DNA from: Sulfurovum sp.
GTDB lineage: Bacteria > Campylobacterota > Campylobacteria > Campylobacterales > Sulfurovaceae
Assembly: GCA_026982075.1 (NCBI GenBank)
Contig: JALSHU010000014.1
Location: 1 to 32,595, forward strand
Direction of reading: 5' to 3'
DNA: 32,595 nucleotides
The position numbers were made by a program, and so were the translations under genes. The notes under the pieces are model-generated. The model did no database searches. It was not told the origin of the DNA and saw only the letters and a list, made by a program, of their open reading frames with translations. Shown one piece after another: positions 7,457 to 16,681 of this stretch (its first letter is position 1; each line of letters begins with the position of its first letter).

Positions 7457-10400
7457 TTTGTTTCCTTCATTAATGTATTGAGTTGATGCTTTTCATAGAG
7501 CTCAAAGAATATAGGTATGAGTACCAAACTAAGTATAGCAGAAGTGACCACACCTCCTATCATGGGTGCAGCGATACGTTGCATGACTTCTGAGCCTACA
7601 CCATGTGTATACATGATAGGAAGGAGACCCGCCAAGATAGCAAATACCGTCATGAGTTTGGGACGTACCCTTTGTACCGCTCCTACATAGATAGCATCAT
7701 TGAGGTGCTCAATATTAAAGTTGTCTCCTTCTTTTCTTCGTGCATCATCTACAGATTCTTGTAGGTAGACTATCATCACTATGGCAGTTTCAGCTGCAAC
7801 TCCCAGTAAAGCAAGAAAACCAACAATAACAGCGATACTCATGTTAAAGTCTAGTATATCTATATAAATTAATCCACCAAGCAGTGCAAAAGGTAAGGTA
7901 AAGAAGACAATGAGTGTGGGTATAGCCAGTTTAAGCGCAAAATATATGAGTAGTAAAATGACAAGTAATACTGTAGGTACTATCCATATGATCTTTTGCA
8001 TAGCAGATTCAAGATATTCTGACTGTCCCGCCCATTCAATATAATAACCAGTAGGAAGTTTTAAGTTTTCTAGTACTTTCATCGCCTCTTCTTTATACTT
8101 TGTTGCAGATATACCCATTTGTGGAGTGATATAGACAAAGGTTACAGGGGTTGCCATTTCTGATTTTATAACAGAACCACTTTCTCTGTATGCTACAGTA
8201 GCAAATGTAGAAAGGGGTACAAACCCTAGTGGTGTTTTTACTTGAATATTACGTATATCATCTAGATTACGTCTTTCTTCTTCTTCAAAACGTAAAGCAA
8301 TAGGGTAACGTTCCAGTCCTTTATACATGGTAGTAATTTTTTTACCTCCAATAGCAGCAGAGGTGTACTCGTGTATAAGGTCTTTACTAATATTATAACG
8401 TTGTAAAGCTTCTGTGTCTATGTCGATATCTATAAAGAAACCAGCACTTGCTTGATCGGAGAAAACAGACTGAGTGATTTTTAAATCACGTAATTTTCTT
8501 TCTATTTCAAGGGCTACTTTTTGAAGACCTGCTGCATCTTTACCATAGAGTTTTATCCCAATAGGAGTACGAATACCAGAAAGGAGCATATCTATCCGTC
8601 CACGGATAGGATATGTCCATGAATTAACGAGCCCTGGTACTTGTAAAGCTTTCTCCATTTCTGCCATAAGTTTTTCATGCGTCATACCTTCTCTCCATTC
8701 ACTTTGTGGCTTGAAAGTAATAATGGTTTCAAGCATTCCCAATGGTGCAGGGTCAGTTGCTGAGTTTGCACGTCCACCTTTTCCAAATACAGTGTCTACT
8801 TCTGGAAAAGATTTGAGTATTTTATCGGTTTTTTGTGTGAGAGCTTTACTTTGATCCACGGAGATACCATAAGGTGTTACAGGCATATACATGACAGTTT
8901 GTTCATTGAGCATAGGCATAAATTCCCAATTTAGATTTTTATAAAGAGGCACAGCATAAGCAAGTGCACCAACAGAGAGTAAAATAACAAGATATTTATA
9001 TTTCAATCCATACACGAGAAGTGGATGATAAAGCCAAATGAAAAAACGGTTTAACGGATTTTTGGATTCAGGGATGATTTTACCCCTAACAAAAAATACC
9101 ATGAGTACAGGTACCAGTGTGACAGAGAGTAATGCTCCAGCAGTCATAGCAAATGTTTTCGTGAAGGCTAGAGGGGTAAAGAGTAATCCCTCCTGTCCCG
9201 AAAGTGCAAAGATAGGTAAAAATGATACCACAACTAAGGCTAACGCAAAAAAGATAGGGCGACCTACAAGTTGTGATGAGGCTAAAATAACTGCAATACG
9301 CTCCGTATTTGTAAGTTCTCTACCTTTGATTTCTTCTTCTTTATGTATAAATTTATGTGCATTTTCAATCATGACAATAGAGGCATCTACCATTGCACCT
9401 ATAGCAATGGCTATCCCACCAAGAGACATTATATTTGAGCCAATCCCAAACAGTTTCATAAGTAGAAAGGGTAAGGCTATGGTGAGTGGTAATACAATGA
9501 GCATAATGAGTGTAGATCTAAAATGCATTAAAAATAGGCCAATAATAATAATAACAATAATACTCTCTTCGACCAGTGTGACTTCAAGTGTTCGAACTGC
9601 TTTTTCGATGAGACCAGAACGGTCATAGGTGGTCACTACATCTACGCCTTCTACATGAAGTTCAGACATTTTCTTTTTGATACGTTTAATGGCAGCATAG
9701 ACATCTTCACCATAACGTATCATGACAATACCACCTACTACTTCACCTTCTCCATTAAGGTCAGCCATACCGCGACGTTCAGCTGGAACTAGTTCTACTC
9801 GTCCTAACTGTTCAAGGGTAATAGGAATACCTCCTTTAGTTGTGACGACAAGTTTTCGTATCTCATCTAGGTTTTTGATATATCCTTTAGCTTGAACCAT
9901 CCATTCGTAGCCATTTTGGATGACAATACGCCCACCCGTGTCATTGTTGTTATTTTTTAAAACTTTACTTACATCCTTAATAGATAGATTATATTGTATC
10001 AGGGCATCATTGTTAATGGTTATTTGATAAGTGGGTACAAACCCACCAATACTAGCTACCTCACTGACACCATCTACTCCCATCAGGGCATATTTATAAT
10101 AGTAGTCTTGTATGGTTCGTAACTCATCTAATGTTTTGGTTTTAGATGTCAATGCATATTCATAAGCCCATCCCACGCCAGATGCATCTGGACCGAGTGT
10201 TACTTCCATATTTGGAGGAAGTTGACTTTGTACAGATGCTAGTTGCTCTAATACACGGCTTCTTGCCCAATAGAGATCTGTACCTTCTTTAAAAATAATA
10301 TAGATTAATGCAGTTTCATAGGTAGAAAATCCACGTACAGTCTCAATATTTGATGTAGTAAGAAACTGGGATACTAAAGGGTAGGTTCCTTGATCTTCTA

Positions 10401-10581
10401 TAATTTCAGGACTTTGTCCTTTCCATGTAATCTGGACGATGACTTGTGGAGGAGAAAGGTCAGGTAGGGCATCCAAAGGTGTGTTTTTCATAGCCCATAT
10501 GGAACCTAAGATAATAAAAAGTGTCATCATCAGGACAACAAAACGGTTTCGTATACTAAATGCTATAAGGTTTTCTATCAT
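7453..10581 (-). CDS. cusA: Heavy-metal RND efflux inner-membrane pump, CusA type (Cu/Ag)
   Basis: 1042 aa; LDALPDLSPPQVIVQ, FMPMLNEQTVMYMPVTPYGIS, TDPAPLGMLETIITFKP, RIDMLLSGIRTPIGIKLYG as in CusA/HME-RND. Confidence 0.92.
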   Translation of the reverse strand: MIENLIAFSIRNRFVVLMMTLFIILGSIWAMKNTPLDALPDLSPPQVIVQITWKGQSPEIIEDQGTYPLVSQFLTTSNIETVRGFSTYETALIYIIFKEGTDLYWARSRVLEQLASVQSQLPPNMEVTLGPDASGVGWAYEYALTSKTKTLDELRTIQDYYYKYALMGVDGVSEVASIGGFVPTYQITINNDALIQYNLSIKDVSKVLKNNNNDTGGRIVIQNGYEWMVQAKGYIKNLDEIRKLVVTTKGGIPITLEQLGRVELVPAERRGMADLNGEGEVVGGIVMIRYGEDVYAAIKRIKKKMSELHVEGVDVVTTYDRSGLIEKAVRTLEVTLVEESIIVIIIIGLFLMHFRSTLIMLIVLPLTIALPFLLMKLFGIGSNIMSLGGIAIAIGAMVDASIVMIENAHKFIHKEEEIKGRELTNTERIAVILASSQLVGRPIFFALALVVVSFLPIFALSGQEGLLFTPLAFTKTFAMTAGALLSVTLVPVLMVFFVRGKIIPESKNPLNRFFIWLYHPLLVYGLKYKYLVILLSVGALAYAVPLYKNLNWEFMPMLNEQTVMYMPVTPYGISVDQSKALTQKTDKILKSFPEVDTVFGKGGRANSATDPAPLGMLETIITFKPQSEWREGMTHEKLMAEMEKALQVPGLVNSWTYPIRGRIDMLLSGIRTPIGIKLYGKDAAGLQKVALEIERKLRDLKITQSVFSDQASAGFFIDIDIDTEALQRYNISKDLIHEYTSAAIGGKKITTMYKGLERYPIALRFEEEERRNLDDIRNIQVKTPLGFVPLSTFATVAYRESGSVIKSEMATPVTFVYITPQMGISATKYKEEAMKVLENLKLPTGYYIEWAGQSEYLESAMQKIIWIVPTVLLVILLLIYFALKLAIPTLIVFFTLPFALLGGLIYIDILDFNMSIAVIVGFLALLGVAAETAIVMIVYLQESVDDARRKEGDNFNIEHLNDAIYVGAVQRVRPKLMTVFAILAGLLPIMYTHGVGSEVMQRIAAPMIGGVVTSAILSLVLIPIFFELYEKHQLNTLMKETK

Positions 10582-10590
10582 TTTGTTTTC

Positions 10591-11739
10591 CTAGTATATT
10601 GAATTGATTTGTGCATCAGAATCCATCATAAAGAGGGCATTATTGACTACATTGTCACCTAATTTTAAACCGCTAAGGACTTCATAATGTTTATTATCTA
10701 AAGGTCTTAGGTCTATTGCCATAGGTTCATACTCACCTTGAAAGTCAGTAGCTAGAAAAGCGTACCAAGTACCATTTTTACGTATAGCAGCTGTTCTAGG
10801 AATGACAATACGTCGTTTATTGTCTGCTTTAGCATGTACTTTTGCATACATGCCTGGTTTAAGAATGCCTGAGGGATTGTCTATACTAAGACGTAATGTT
10901 GCAGTGGCTTCTTTTGTATCTAACATAGGGTATAGCAGTAATTTTTCTGCATTGAACTTTGTTTCAATTCCTTTAACGTTTACTTCAAAGTTTTTTAATT
11001 TCGCTACATTGGGGAGTTCATCTTGAAAAAGTTTTGCTTCCATCCATACCTTGTCTAGATTCACAATCTGAAAGAGTCTCTTTTTTGAAGTAAAAGAGGC
11101 ACCTTCATTGACATTTTTTTCAAATACCCATCCTGAAATAGGTGCATAGACAGTTGTATAAGCATCTGTATGACGCTCTTTTTTGATCGCTTGTATTTCT
11201 TTCTCACTCACACCTAAGAGTTTGAGTTTAATTTCAGCACTTTTCAACATTTCTGGCATTGACATTTTTGCATGGTAGTTTAATGAGTTCAGGTAATCCT
11301 GCTTTGCTTTATAGACTTCGGGAGAATATACTTTTACTAAAGGTTCACCTTTTTTTACTTTTTTAAAGAGTGTATCTGCATAAAGGTTTACAACAAATCC
11401 TGAATACCATGTAAGCACATCTACAATGGATGAATCCTGGGCAACGATGTATCCATAGTTTTCTTGTGATTTTGCACTATTAAGCTCACTAACTTGCACA
11501 GTTCGTACATTAAAAAGTTGCTCAATAGTTGGTCTATTTTGTTTGGTATGTCTTTTGTTAGACTCCTTTAAAGGAGTATCTTTTGCAGGTATAGGTTCTT
11601 TTTTTGTAGGTATCTTTTTTTCGTTTCCACTGTTTCCTGTTGAACATTTTCCTGCTTCACACTTCATGGTATTTTCGGCAAACAGAAAAGGTGTTACTAG
11701 AAAAGATGATAGTGTTAATAGTGTGATGTATTTAAACAT
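10591..11739 (-). CDS. cusB: RND efflux membrane fusion protein, CusB type, with N-terminal MKCEAGKCS tag
   Basis: Signal peptide, MFP lipoyl/barrel-sandwich patterns (VYAPISGWVFEKNVNEGASFTSKKRLFQIVNLDKVWMEAKL), adjacent to cusA. Confidence 0.87.
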   Translation of the reverse strand: MFKYITLLTLSSFLVTPFLFAENTMKCEAGKCSTGNSGNEKKIPTKKEPIPAKDTPLKESNKRHTKQNRPTIEQLFNVRTVQVSELNSAKSQENYGYIVAQDSSIVDVLTWYSGFVVNLYADTLFKKVKKGEPLVKVYSPEVYKAKQDYLNSLNYHAKMSMPEMLKSAEIKLKLLGVSEKEIQAIKKERHTDAYTTVYAPISGWVFEKNVNEGASFTSKKRLFQIVNLDKVWMEAKLFQDELPNVAKLKNFEVNVKGIETKFNAEKLLLYPMLDTKEATATLRLSIDNPSGILKPGMYAKVHAKADNKRRIVIPRTAAIRKNGTWYAFLATDFQGEYEPMAIDLRPLDNKHYEVLSGLKLGDNVVNNALFMMDSDAQINSIY

Positions 11740-12932
11740 TATAATTCTCCTGTGAGTGATTTAAGTCTGGCTTGTGTTCTAAAATATTCTGCTTTTATAG
11801 ATACACTCTCTTCTTCTAAGTCAAGTTTTTGTTCTAATAAGTTTGTGTATGCAAAGAGATCTCCCCCCTGTTGGATACTTGCCTGTGTCAGTTCAAACAT
11901 GTGTTCAAGCTGTGGTAAAGTTTCTTTTTTCAATATATTATATATTGTATACGCTTCTATGAGTTTTGCATACATGGTTTCAATATCACTTTGCAGGGAT
12001 GATTTATAATCCAAAGAAGCACTAGCCGCTGCCAAAGCTTCTTTATGTGCAGCTTCAGTTTTAAGTTCTTCACTCCCATACAGGGGGATAGACGCACCTA
12101 TTGTAATACTGGCATAGTCATTAAATTCTGCACGGTTAAAATAACCTAATTTGACATATGGGTCAGGTGTTTTATCCAAGTTTTGTATGTCTCTATTTGC
12201 CCAGGCAACATCTTTTTGAGAGAGAGTCATTTGATAGATAGGATTATTATCAAGTTTGGAAAGGTAATAATGTAACTGTTTAGGTTTAGTCATTTTCATA
12301 CTACTTGAAATAGTATGTACTTTATGTTGTACGAGATATTTTAGTTTTGCCTTTTGACTCTCTAATAATGATTTATAATTTGCTGCTTTTATTTGAACTT
12401 TTGTCAAGAGTAGGCTAGCATTCATACTACTGGTATGGCTCTTACTTTGCGTAGAAGCATAAGAGTTATAAAGGTCAATATTTTGTTTTGTAACCTCGAT
12501 ATACTGATTGACTATACGTATACGTTCTTCTATTTCTTTAATGGTATATACTGTCATACGTATCTCTTCTGCAAGTTTTATTTTAGCTGCTGTATAAGAG
12601 TTGAAAATCACATTTTTCTGTGCTTGGGTATATTTTTTTCGAGCATCTAATTTACCAAACCATGGAAACTTTTGTTTAAAATTGATTGACTGATATTGCA
12701 TGGGTTCAAGATCTCTGCGAGAAAAGTTTTCAAATTGCATATCGTTAATGCTAAAAGACAAGTCAGGGTTGTCAAAATTTTGAGAAAGTGAAATTTTTTC
12801 ATCCATGGATGAGAGTCGTTTCTCAATACTGTGAAGAGAGGGATGTGATTCTATTCCTTTTCTGATAAGTTGTTGTATGTTTTCTGCATGGATTATAGTC
12901 ATGGAGACTAGTATCAGAAGTATGATACGCAT
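11739..12932 (-). CDS. TolC/CusC-type outer-membrane efflux protein
   Basis: Signal peptide MRIILLILVSMTIIHA, OEP pattern; AAGGAAG RBS supports start at 12932 rather than the 12965 ORF start. Confidence 0.85.
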   Translation of the reverse strand: MRIILLILVSMTIIHAENIQQLIRKGIESHPSLHSIEKRLSSMDEKISLSQNFDNPDLSFSINDMQFENFSRRDLEPMQYQSINFKQKFPWFGKLDARKKYTQAQKNVIFNSYTAAKIKLAEEIRMTVYTIKEIEERIRIVNQYIEVTKQNIDLYNSYASTQSKSHTSSMNASLLLTKVQIKAANYKSLLESQKAKLKYLVQHKVHTISSSMKMTKPKQLHYYLSKLDNNPIYQMTLSQKDVAWANRDIQNLDKTPDPYVKLGYFNRAEFNDYASITIGASIPLYGSEELKTEAAHKEALAAASASLDYKSSLQSDIETMYAKLIEAYTIYNILKKETLPQLEHMFELTQASIQQGGDLFAYTNLLEQKLDLEEESVSIKAEYFRTQARLKSLTGEL

Positions 12933-13035
12933 ATTTCTTCCTTGATGTTTATATTTATGGAACATTTTACAATAAAAATTGTGTATGTTTCGTGCACATA
13001 AAGAAGTATTTATTTTATTAAATCAATAGATTTAC

Positions 13036-13064
13036 TTGACATTGGAAAAAAATTAGGCTAAAAT
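13036..13064 (+). promoter_or_regulatory. Sigma70-type promoter
   Basis: TTGACA (13036-13041), 17-bp spacer, TAAAAT (13059-13064). Confidence 0.75.
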
Positions 13065-13071
13065 TTTTTAT

Positions 13072-13225
13072 AACATTAAGAGACTAGAAAATGTTTTTAC
13101 AAACCCTGAGTTATAACATCATAGATGTTTTTTATATTTCTTGAGATTTTGTCTCCCCAAGAATTGTTAATCTCAGTGAAAAATAAATTTTTTATTCAGG
13201 GTTTCTAAAAATATTTCAAATATAT
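13072..13225 (+). ncRNA. Putative structured 5' leader RNA / cis-regulatory RNA, unassigned class
   Basis: P1 stem 13089-13110 with 13195-13216 (21/22 positions paired, 2 as G-U); internal hairpins AACATC-ATA-GATGTT (13115-13129) and TGAGATT/AATCTCA (13142-13148/13169-13175); follows consensus promoter and precedes RBS. Confidence 0.55.
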
Positions 13226-13247
13226 TAAGAATAGAAAGGAAAAGCTT

Positions 13248-13700
13248 ATGTCCCCATCATGTCCAATATCAACAAGAAGAGTAGATGCGAATATGGTGAG
13301 AGTAATCTCATTGCAAGTGGCACTTTTTTCAGTGATCCTTCTGTTTACACAAGAGAGTTTTTTTGCTTTAGTGCTTTTTTTTGATTTTATGGTGAGAACT
13401 TTACGTCTTTCGCAACTTAGTCCTTTTCACCTTGTGAGTAGCTTGATACTTAGTGGGTGGGGTATCGCACCCAAATTATGTGATGAATCTCCAAAACGTT
13501 TTGCGCTTTATCTGGGTTTGGTAATTTCATTTATTTTACTTCTGTTATTTGTATCTGGTTTAACAGTGATTGCAACATTTATAACAGGTATTTTACTTAT
13601 ATGCGCATTACTTGAGACAGCATTTGATTTTTGTATAGGATGTAAGATATACTACGCTATTCAATTACTAAATTCATACTATAAACAAAGGGTTTCCTAA
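13248..13700 (+). CDS. DUF4395 family membrane protein
   Basis: CPISTRRVDANMVRVISLQVALFSV..., FFDFMVRTL, CIGCKIYY; matches remembered DUF4395 pattern. Confidence 0.75.
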   Translation: MSPSCPISTRRVDANMVRVISLQVALFSVILLFTQESFFALVLFFDFMVRTLRLSQLSPFHLVSSLILSGWGIAPKLCDESPKRFALYLGLVISFILLLLFVSGLTVIATFITGILLICALLETAFDFCIGCKIYYAIQLLNSYYKQRVS

Positions 13701-13751
13701 ATATATCTCCTTTGTTATATTGTATTGATTTTAACAAAGGAAATATATAAG

Positions 13752-14165
13752 ATGATAGGGATTTCCAGTAAAACGATTTATGGGATAGCTGCACTAAATG
13801 AATTGAGTACTATTCAAGGGGATGAAGTACTTAAGATTAAAGATATTGCTGCGAATGCAAACATACCTCAAAATTTTTTAGAACAGATACTTTTAGAACT
13901 TAAAAAAAAGGGTATTTTGACTAGTATTAAGGGTGCATATGGTGGTTATAGACTTGCTAAAGACCTTAAAGATATTACACTTAAAGATGTGATTGTTATT
14001 TTAGAATCAGATGTTTTTTCTGATATATGTAAAACAGACAACCCTGCATTAAAACTTTTTTGGGGAGACTTGAAGCAGAATGTCTCATCTGCATTTGACA
14101 TACCTCTTTCAAAGCTTAAAAGTTATCAATTACAAGCAAATGAAACACTCAATTACTCAATCTAA
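13752..14165 (+). CDS. Rrf2 family transcriptional regulator
   Basis: SKTIYGIAALNEL...IKDIAANANIPQNFLEQILLELKKKGILTSIKGAYGGYRLAK; ATG with AAAGGA RBS at 13752. Confidence 0.9.
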   Translation: MIGISSKTIYGIAALNELSTIQGDEVLKIKDIAANANIPQNFLEQILLELKKKGILTSIKGAYGGYRLAKDLKDITLKDVIVILESDVFSDICKTDNPALKLFWGDLKQNVSSAFDIPLSKLKSYQLQANETLNYSI

Positions 14166-14178
14166 ACTAGGAATATAA

Positions 14179-15438
14179 ATGAACAATACAACAGACTTTA
14201 ATTACTTTAATACACTTTTGGTACAAAACATAGGTAACAGTGTAGGACCCATTGCACCTACTATTACACCTTCTGCTGCATTTGGTTATGAGAATGCAGA
14301 AGAGGCTGAAGGTATTTTTGCATCAGAGGTAAATAAGCCACTCTATGCAAGGGTTGGCAATCCTACCAATGCAAAACTGGAGTCTGTGGTTGCAAAAATG
14401 GAAGGTGGTTTTGCTTCGATTGCAACGTCATCTGGTATGGGTGCCATCTCTATGGTGGTCACCGCTTTTTTAAACTCAGGAGATGAACTACTTTGTATCG
14501 GTGGTTTTTTTGGTGGTACATATGCTTTGGTGAATGATACACTAAAACGTTTTGGCATCAGTAATAGTTTTTGTACTGTGGATGATTTTGCACATATTGA
14601 AAACACATTAAAACGTGGTATCAAAATGGTATTGATGGAATCTGTGGGTAATCCAAGTTTGACACTGCCAGATGTACAACGCATTATAGATTTGTGCAAT
14701 AAGTATGAAACACTGTTAATGATAGACAATACACCCACTCCATTACTGCTTAGACCTTTAACTATGGGAGCAGATATTGTGGTACATTCAAGTACCAAAA
14801 ATATGTCAGGACACTCTGCTGCTTTAGGTGGGATTGCGGTATTTCGTGAGGTAAAAGAAGCAGGGGACAAGCTTTTGAATGATAAATATGCCGATATACA
14901 TAAAATCGTAAAAAAGATGGGTAAAAAAGCTTTTATACCTATTTGTAAAAAACGTGCCATTCGTGATTATGGTATGACGGCAAATGCCTTTGGTTCATTT
15001 ATGACTATGATAGGATTAGAGACACTTTCACTTAGGGTTGAAAGAGTGAATAAATCTGTAGAAGCCATCTCTTTGTTACTTGATGAAAAGTTACCCCAAG
15101 GTGTGAGTGTGAACCATCCATGTCTTAGTTCTAGTCCTGACAATGCACGCTATAAGTCAGATTTTCCTGATGGTTGTGGACCCCTTTTAACACTTGACTG
15201 TGGTACAAAAGAAAGAGCATTTAAGTTACTTAATCATCTTAAATTGGTCATACTGACCGCAAATATAGGTGACAATAGAACATTGGCATTACATATGACT
15301 AGTACCATTTACTCAGATTTTGATGAGGATGCACGTGCTTTTTTAGGTGTACATGAGGGACTTATTAGGGTTTCTATAGGACTTGAAGACCCCAGAGAAA
15401 TTGCAGAAGACTTTCTACAAGCAGCTAATGCGATTTAA
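14179..15438 (+). CDS. Cys/Met metabolism PLP-dependent enzyme (O-acetylhomoserine sulfhydrylase / methionine gamma-lyase-like)
   Basis: SSGMGAISMVVTAFLNSGDELL, DNTPTPLLLRPLTMGADIVVHSSTKNMSGH (PLP lysine). Confidence 0.88.
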   Translation: MNNTTDFNYFNTLLVQNIGNSVGPIAPTITPSAAFGYENAEEAEGIFASEVNKPLYARVGNPTNAKLESVVAKMEGGFASIATSSGMGAISMVVTAFLNSGDELLCIGGFFGGTYALVNDTLKRFGISNSFCTVDDFAHIENTLKRGIKMVLMESVGNPSLTLPDVQRIIDLCNKYETLLMIDNTPTPLLLRPLTMGADIVVHSSTKNMSGHSAALGGIAVFREVKEAGDKLLNDKYADIHKIVKKMGKKAFIPICKKRAIRDYGMTANAFGSFMTMIGLETLSLRVERVNKSVEAISLLLDEKLPQGVSVNHPCLSSSPDNARYKSDFPDGCGPLLTLDCGTKERAFKLLNHLKLVILTANIGDNRTLALHMTSTIYSDFDEDARAFLGVHEGLIRVSIGLEDPREIAEDFLQAANAI

Positions 15439-16651
15439 CTTCCTTTTTCCCGTTTTTTTGCTATTTTCTCTTTTTGGGCATACGTTAGATGCTAATAATA
15501 AGAGCATTGGATTGGATTATCTTAATAGCATCAGGGAAGAAGTAGGTTTACTCCCATTCAGATCAAATGAGGCTTTAACACGTGCAGCGATATCGCATGC
15601 AAAATATTTAACTAGACAACAAGTGAACAGCCATTATGAAACTACAGGGTATAAAGGTTTTAGTGGTAAAACCCCAAGTGACAGGGTGATTCAAGCAGGG
15701 TATCATTCAAGAGTGGTGATGGAAAATATCTCAGTAAACGGTAGAGATGTCGTAGCTGCTATAGATAATCTTATGTCAGCCATTTATCACAGGTTTACGT
15801 TTCTTACAATGGATAAAGATGAGATAGGTGAAGGTATTTCTATGTTATCTACTAGAAGAGCAAAGGTAACGACAGCATATGTGTATGACCTTGGGTTTTC
15901 AGGATTAAAAAATATATGTAAAAAGCATTTCAGTATGGAAGCTGGTATGCGATATATAAAAAATATTTGTAGAAAACCCAGTAAAATTATTCCTGAATAT
16001 ATGTATATTGATGCATTGAATAAACTTAAAAAACAAAATGTAAAAATTGTTTTTTATCCATATGATACTCAGGAAAATGTTTCACCTGCTTTTTTTATTG
16101 AAAACCCTCACCCTTTGCCAGGATCAAAAGTCAGTGGTTTCCCGGTGTCTGTGTCATTTAATGATGCTTATGTTCAAAATGTTTCGTTAAAAAGTTTTCG
16201 TCTTTTTGATAGTAAGGGTTTTGAAATAAAGCAACGTAAAATACTTACATATAAAAATGATATTCATGATAAAATAACAAAACATCAGTTTGTATTTATG
16301 CCTTTAAAGCGTTTAGAATATTCGACTACTTATAAGGCCGTATTTGAGGCTATAGTAGATGGGAAAAAGATAAAGAAAACCTGGTCATTTAGGACAACAC
16401 ACCCAAAAAACAAGATGTATAAAATCACGAAGAAAAGAACGATACTCACAGTACAGAAAGGCACAAAGATTTTGCTTTATTTTGAACCTAAATCAAAAAG
16501 AGATATTTTAAAAAATATCAACTATAAAGGGAATCTGCACATAAAATATATAGATCCAAATACACTTGAAGTTACATTACCAAATAAAGTTTCAAGAAAA
16601 GCATATAGTATAAGTGAATCGACAAGGAAGGTAATACTGAAAATTTTATGA
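15428..16651 (+). CDS. Secreted CAP (SCP/PR1) domain protein
   Basis: Signal peptide MRFNFLFPVFLLFSLFGHTLDA; LDYLNSIREEVGLLPFRSNEALTRAAISHAKYL and HYETTGYKGFSGKTPSDRVIQAGY CAP motifs; start at 15428 overlaps preceding stop. Confidence 0.82.
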   Translation: MRFNFLFPVFLLFSLFGHTLDANNKSIGLDYLNSIREEVGLLPFRSNEALTRAAISHAKYLTRQQVNSHYETTGYKGFSGKTPSDRVIQAGYHSRVVMENISVNGRDVVAAIDNLMSAIYHRFTFLTMDKDEIGEGISMLSTRRAKVTTAYVYDLGFSGLKNICKKHFSMEAGMRYIKNICRKPSKIIPEYMYIDALNKLKKQNVKIVFYPYDTQENVSPAFFIENPHPLPGSKVSGFPVSVSFNDAYVQNVSLKSFRLFDSKGFEIKQRKILTYKNDIHDKITKHQFVFMPLKRLEYSTTYKAVFEAIVDGKKIKKTWSFRTTHPKNKMYKITKKRTILTVQKGTKILLYFEPKSKRDILKNINYKGNLHIKYIDPNTLEVTLPNKVSRKAYSISESTRKVILKIL

Positions 16652-16681
16652 CATTGAATGTAGCTTTCTTTTTATTTTCAT

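Noticed and set aside
9038-9628. Plus-strand 196-aa ORF
   Set aside because: Antisense to cusA; composition is typical of a reverse-frame shadow.
12966-13035. Possible metal-regulator operator upstream of cusC
   Set aside because: Only short inverted repeats (ACAAT-AAAA-ATTGT) in AT-rich DNA; too weak to claim.
13072-13225. Possibility that the structured element is 6S RNA
   Set aside because: Multi-branched layout and absence of a terminator after P1 fit a 5' leader better than the long rod with central bubble of 6S; not excluded without a covariance search.
14343-14960. Minus-strand 205-aa ORF
   Set aside because: Antisense to the PLP-dependent enzyme, no independent support.
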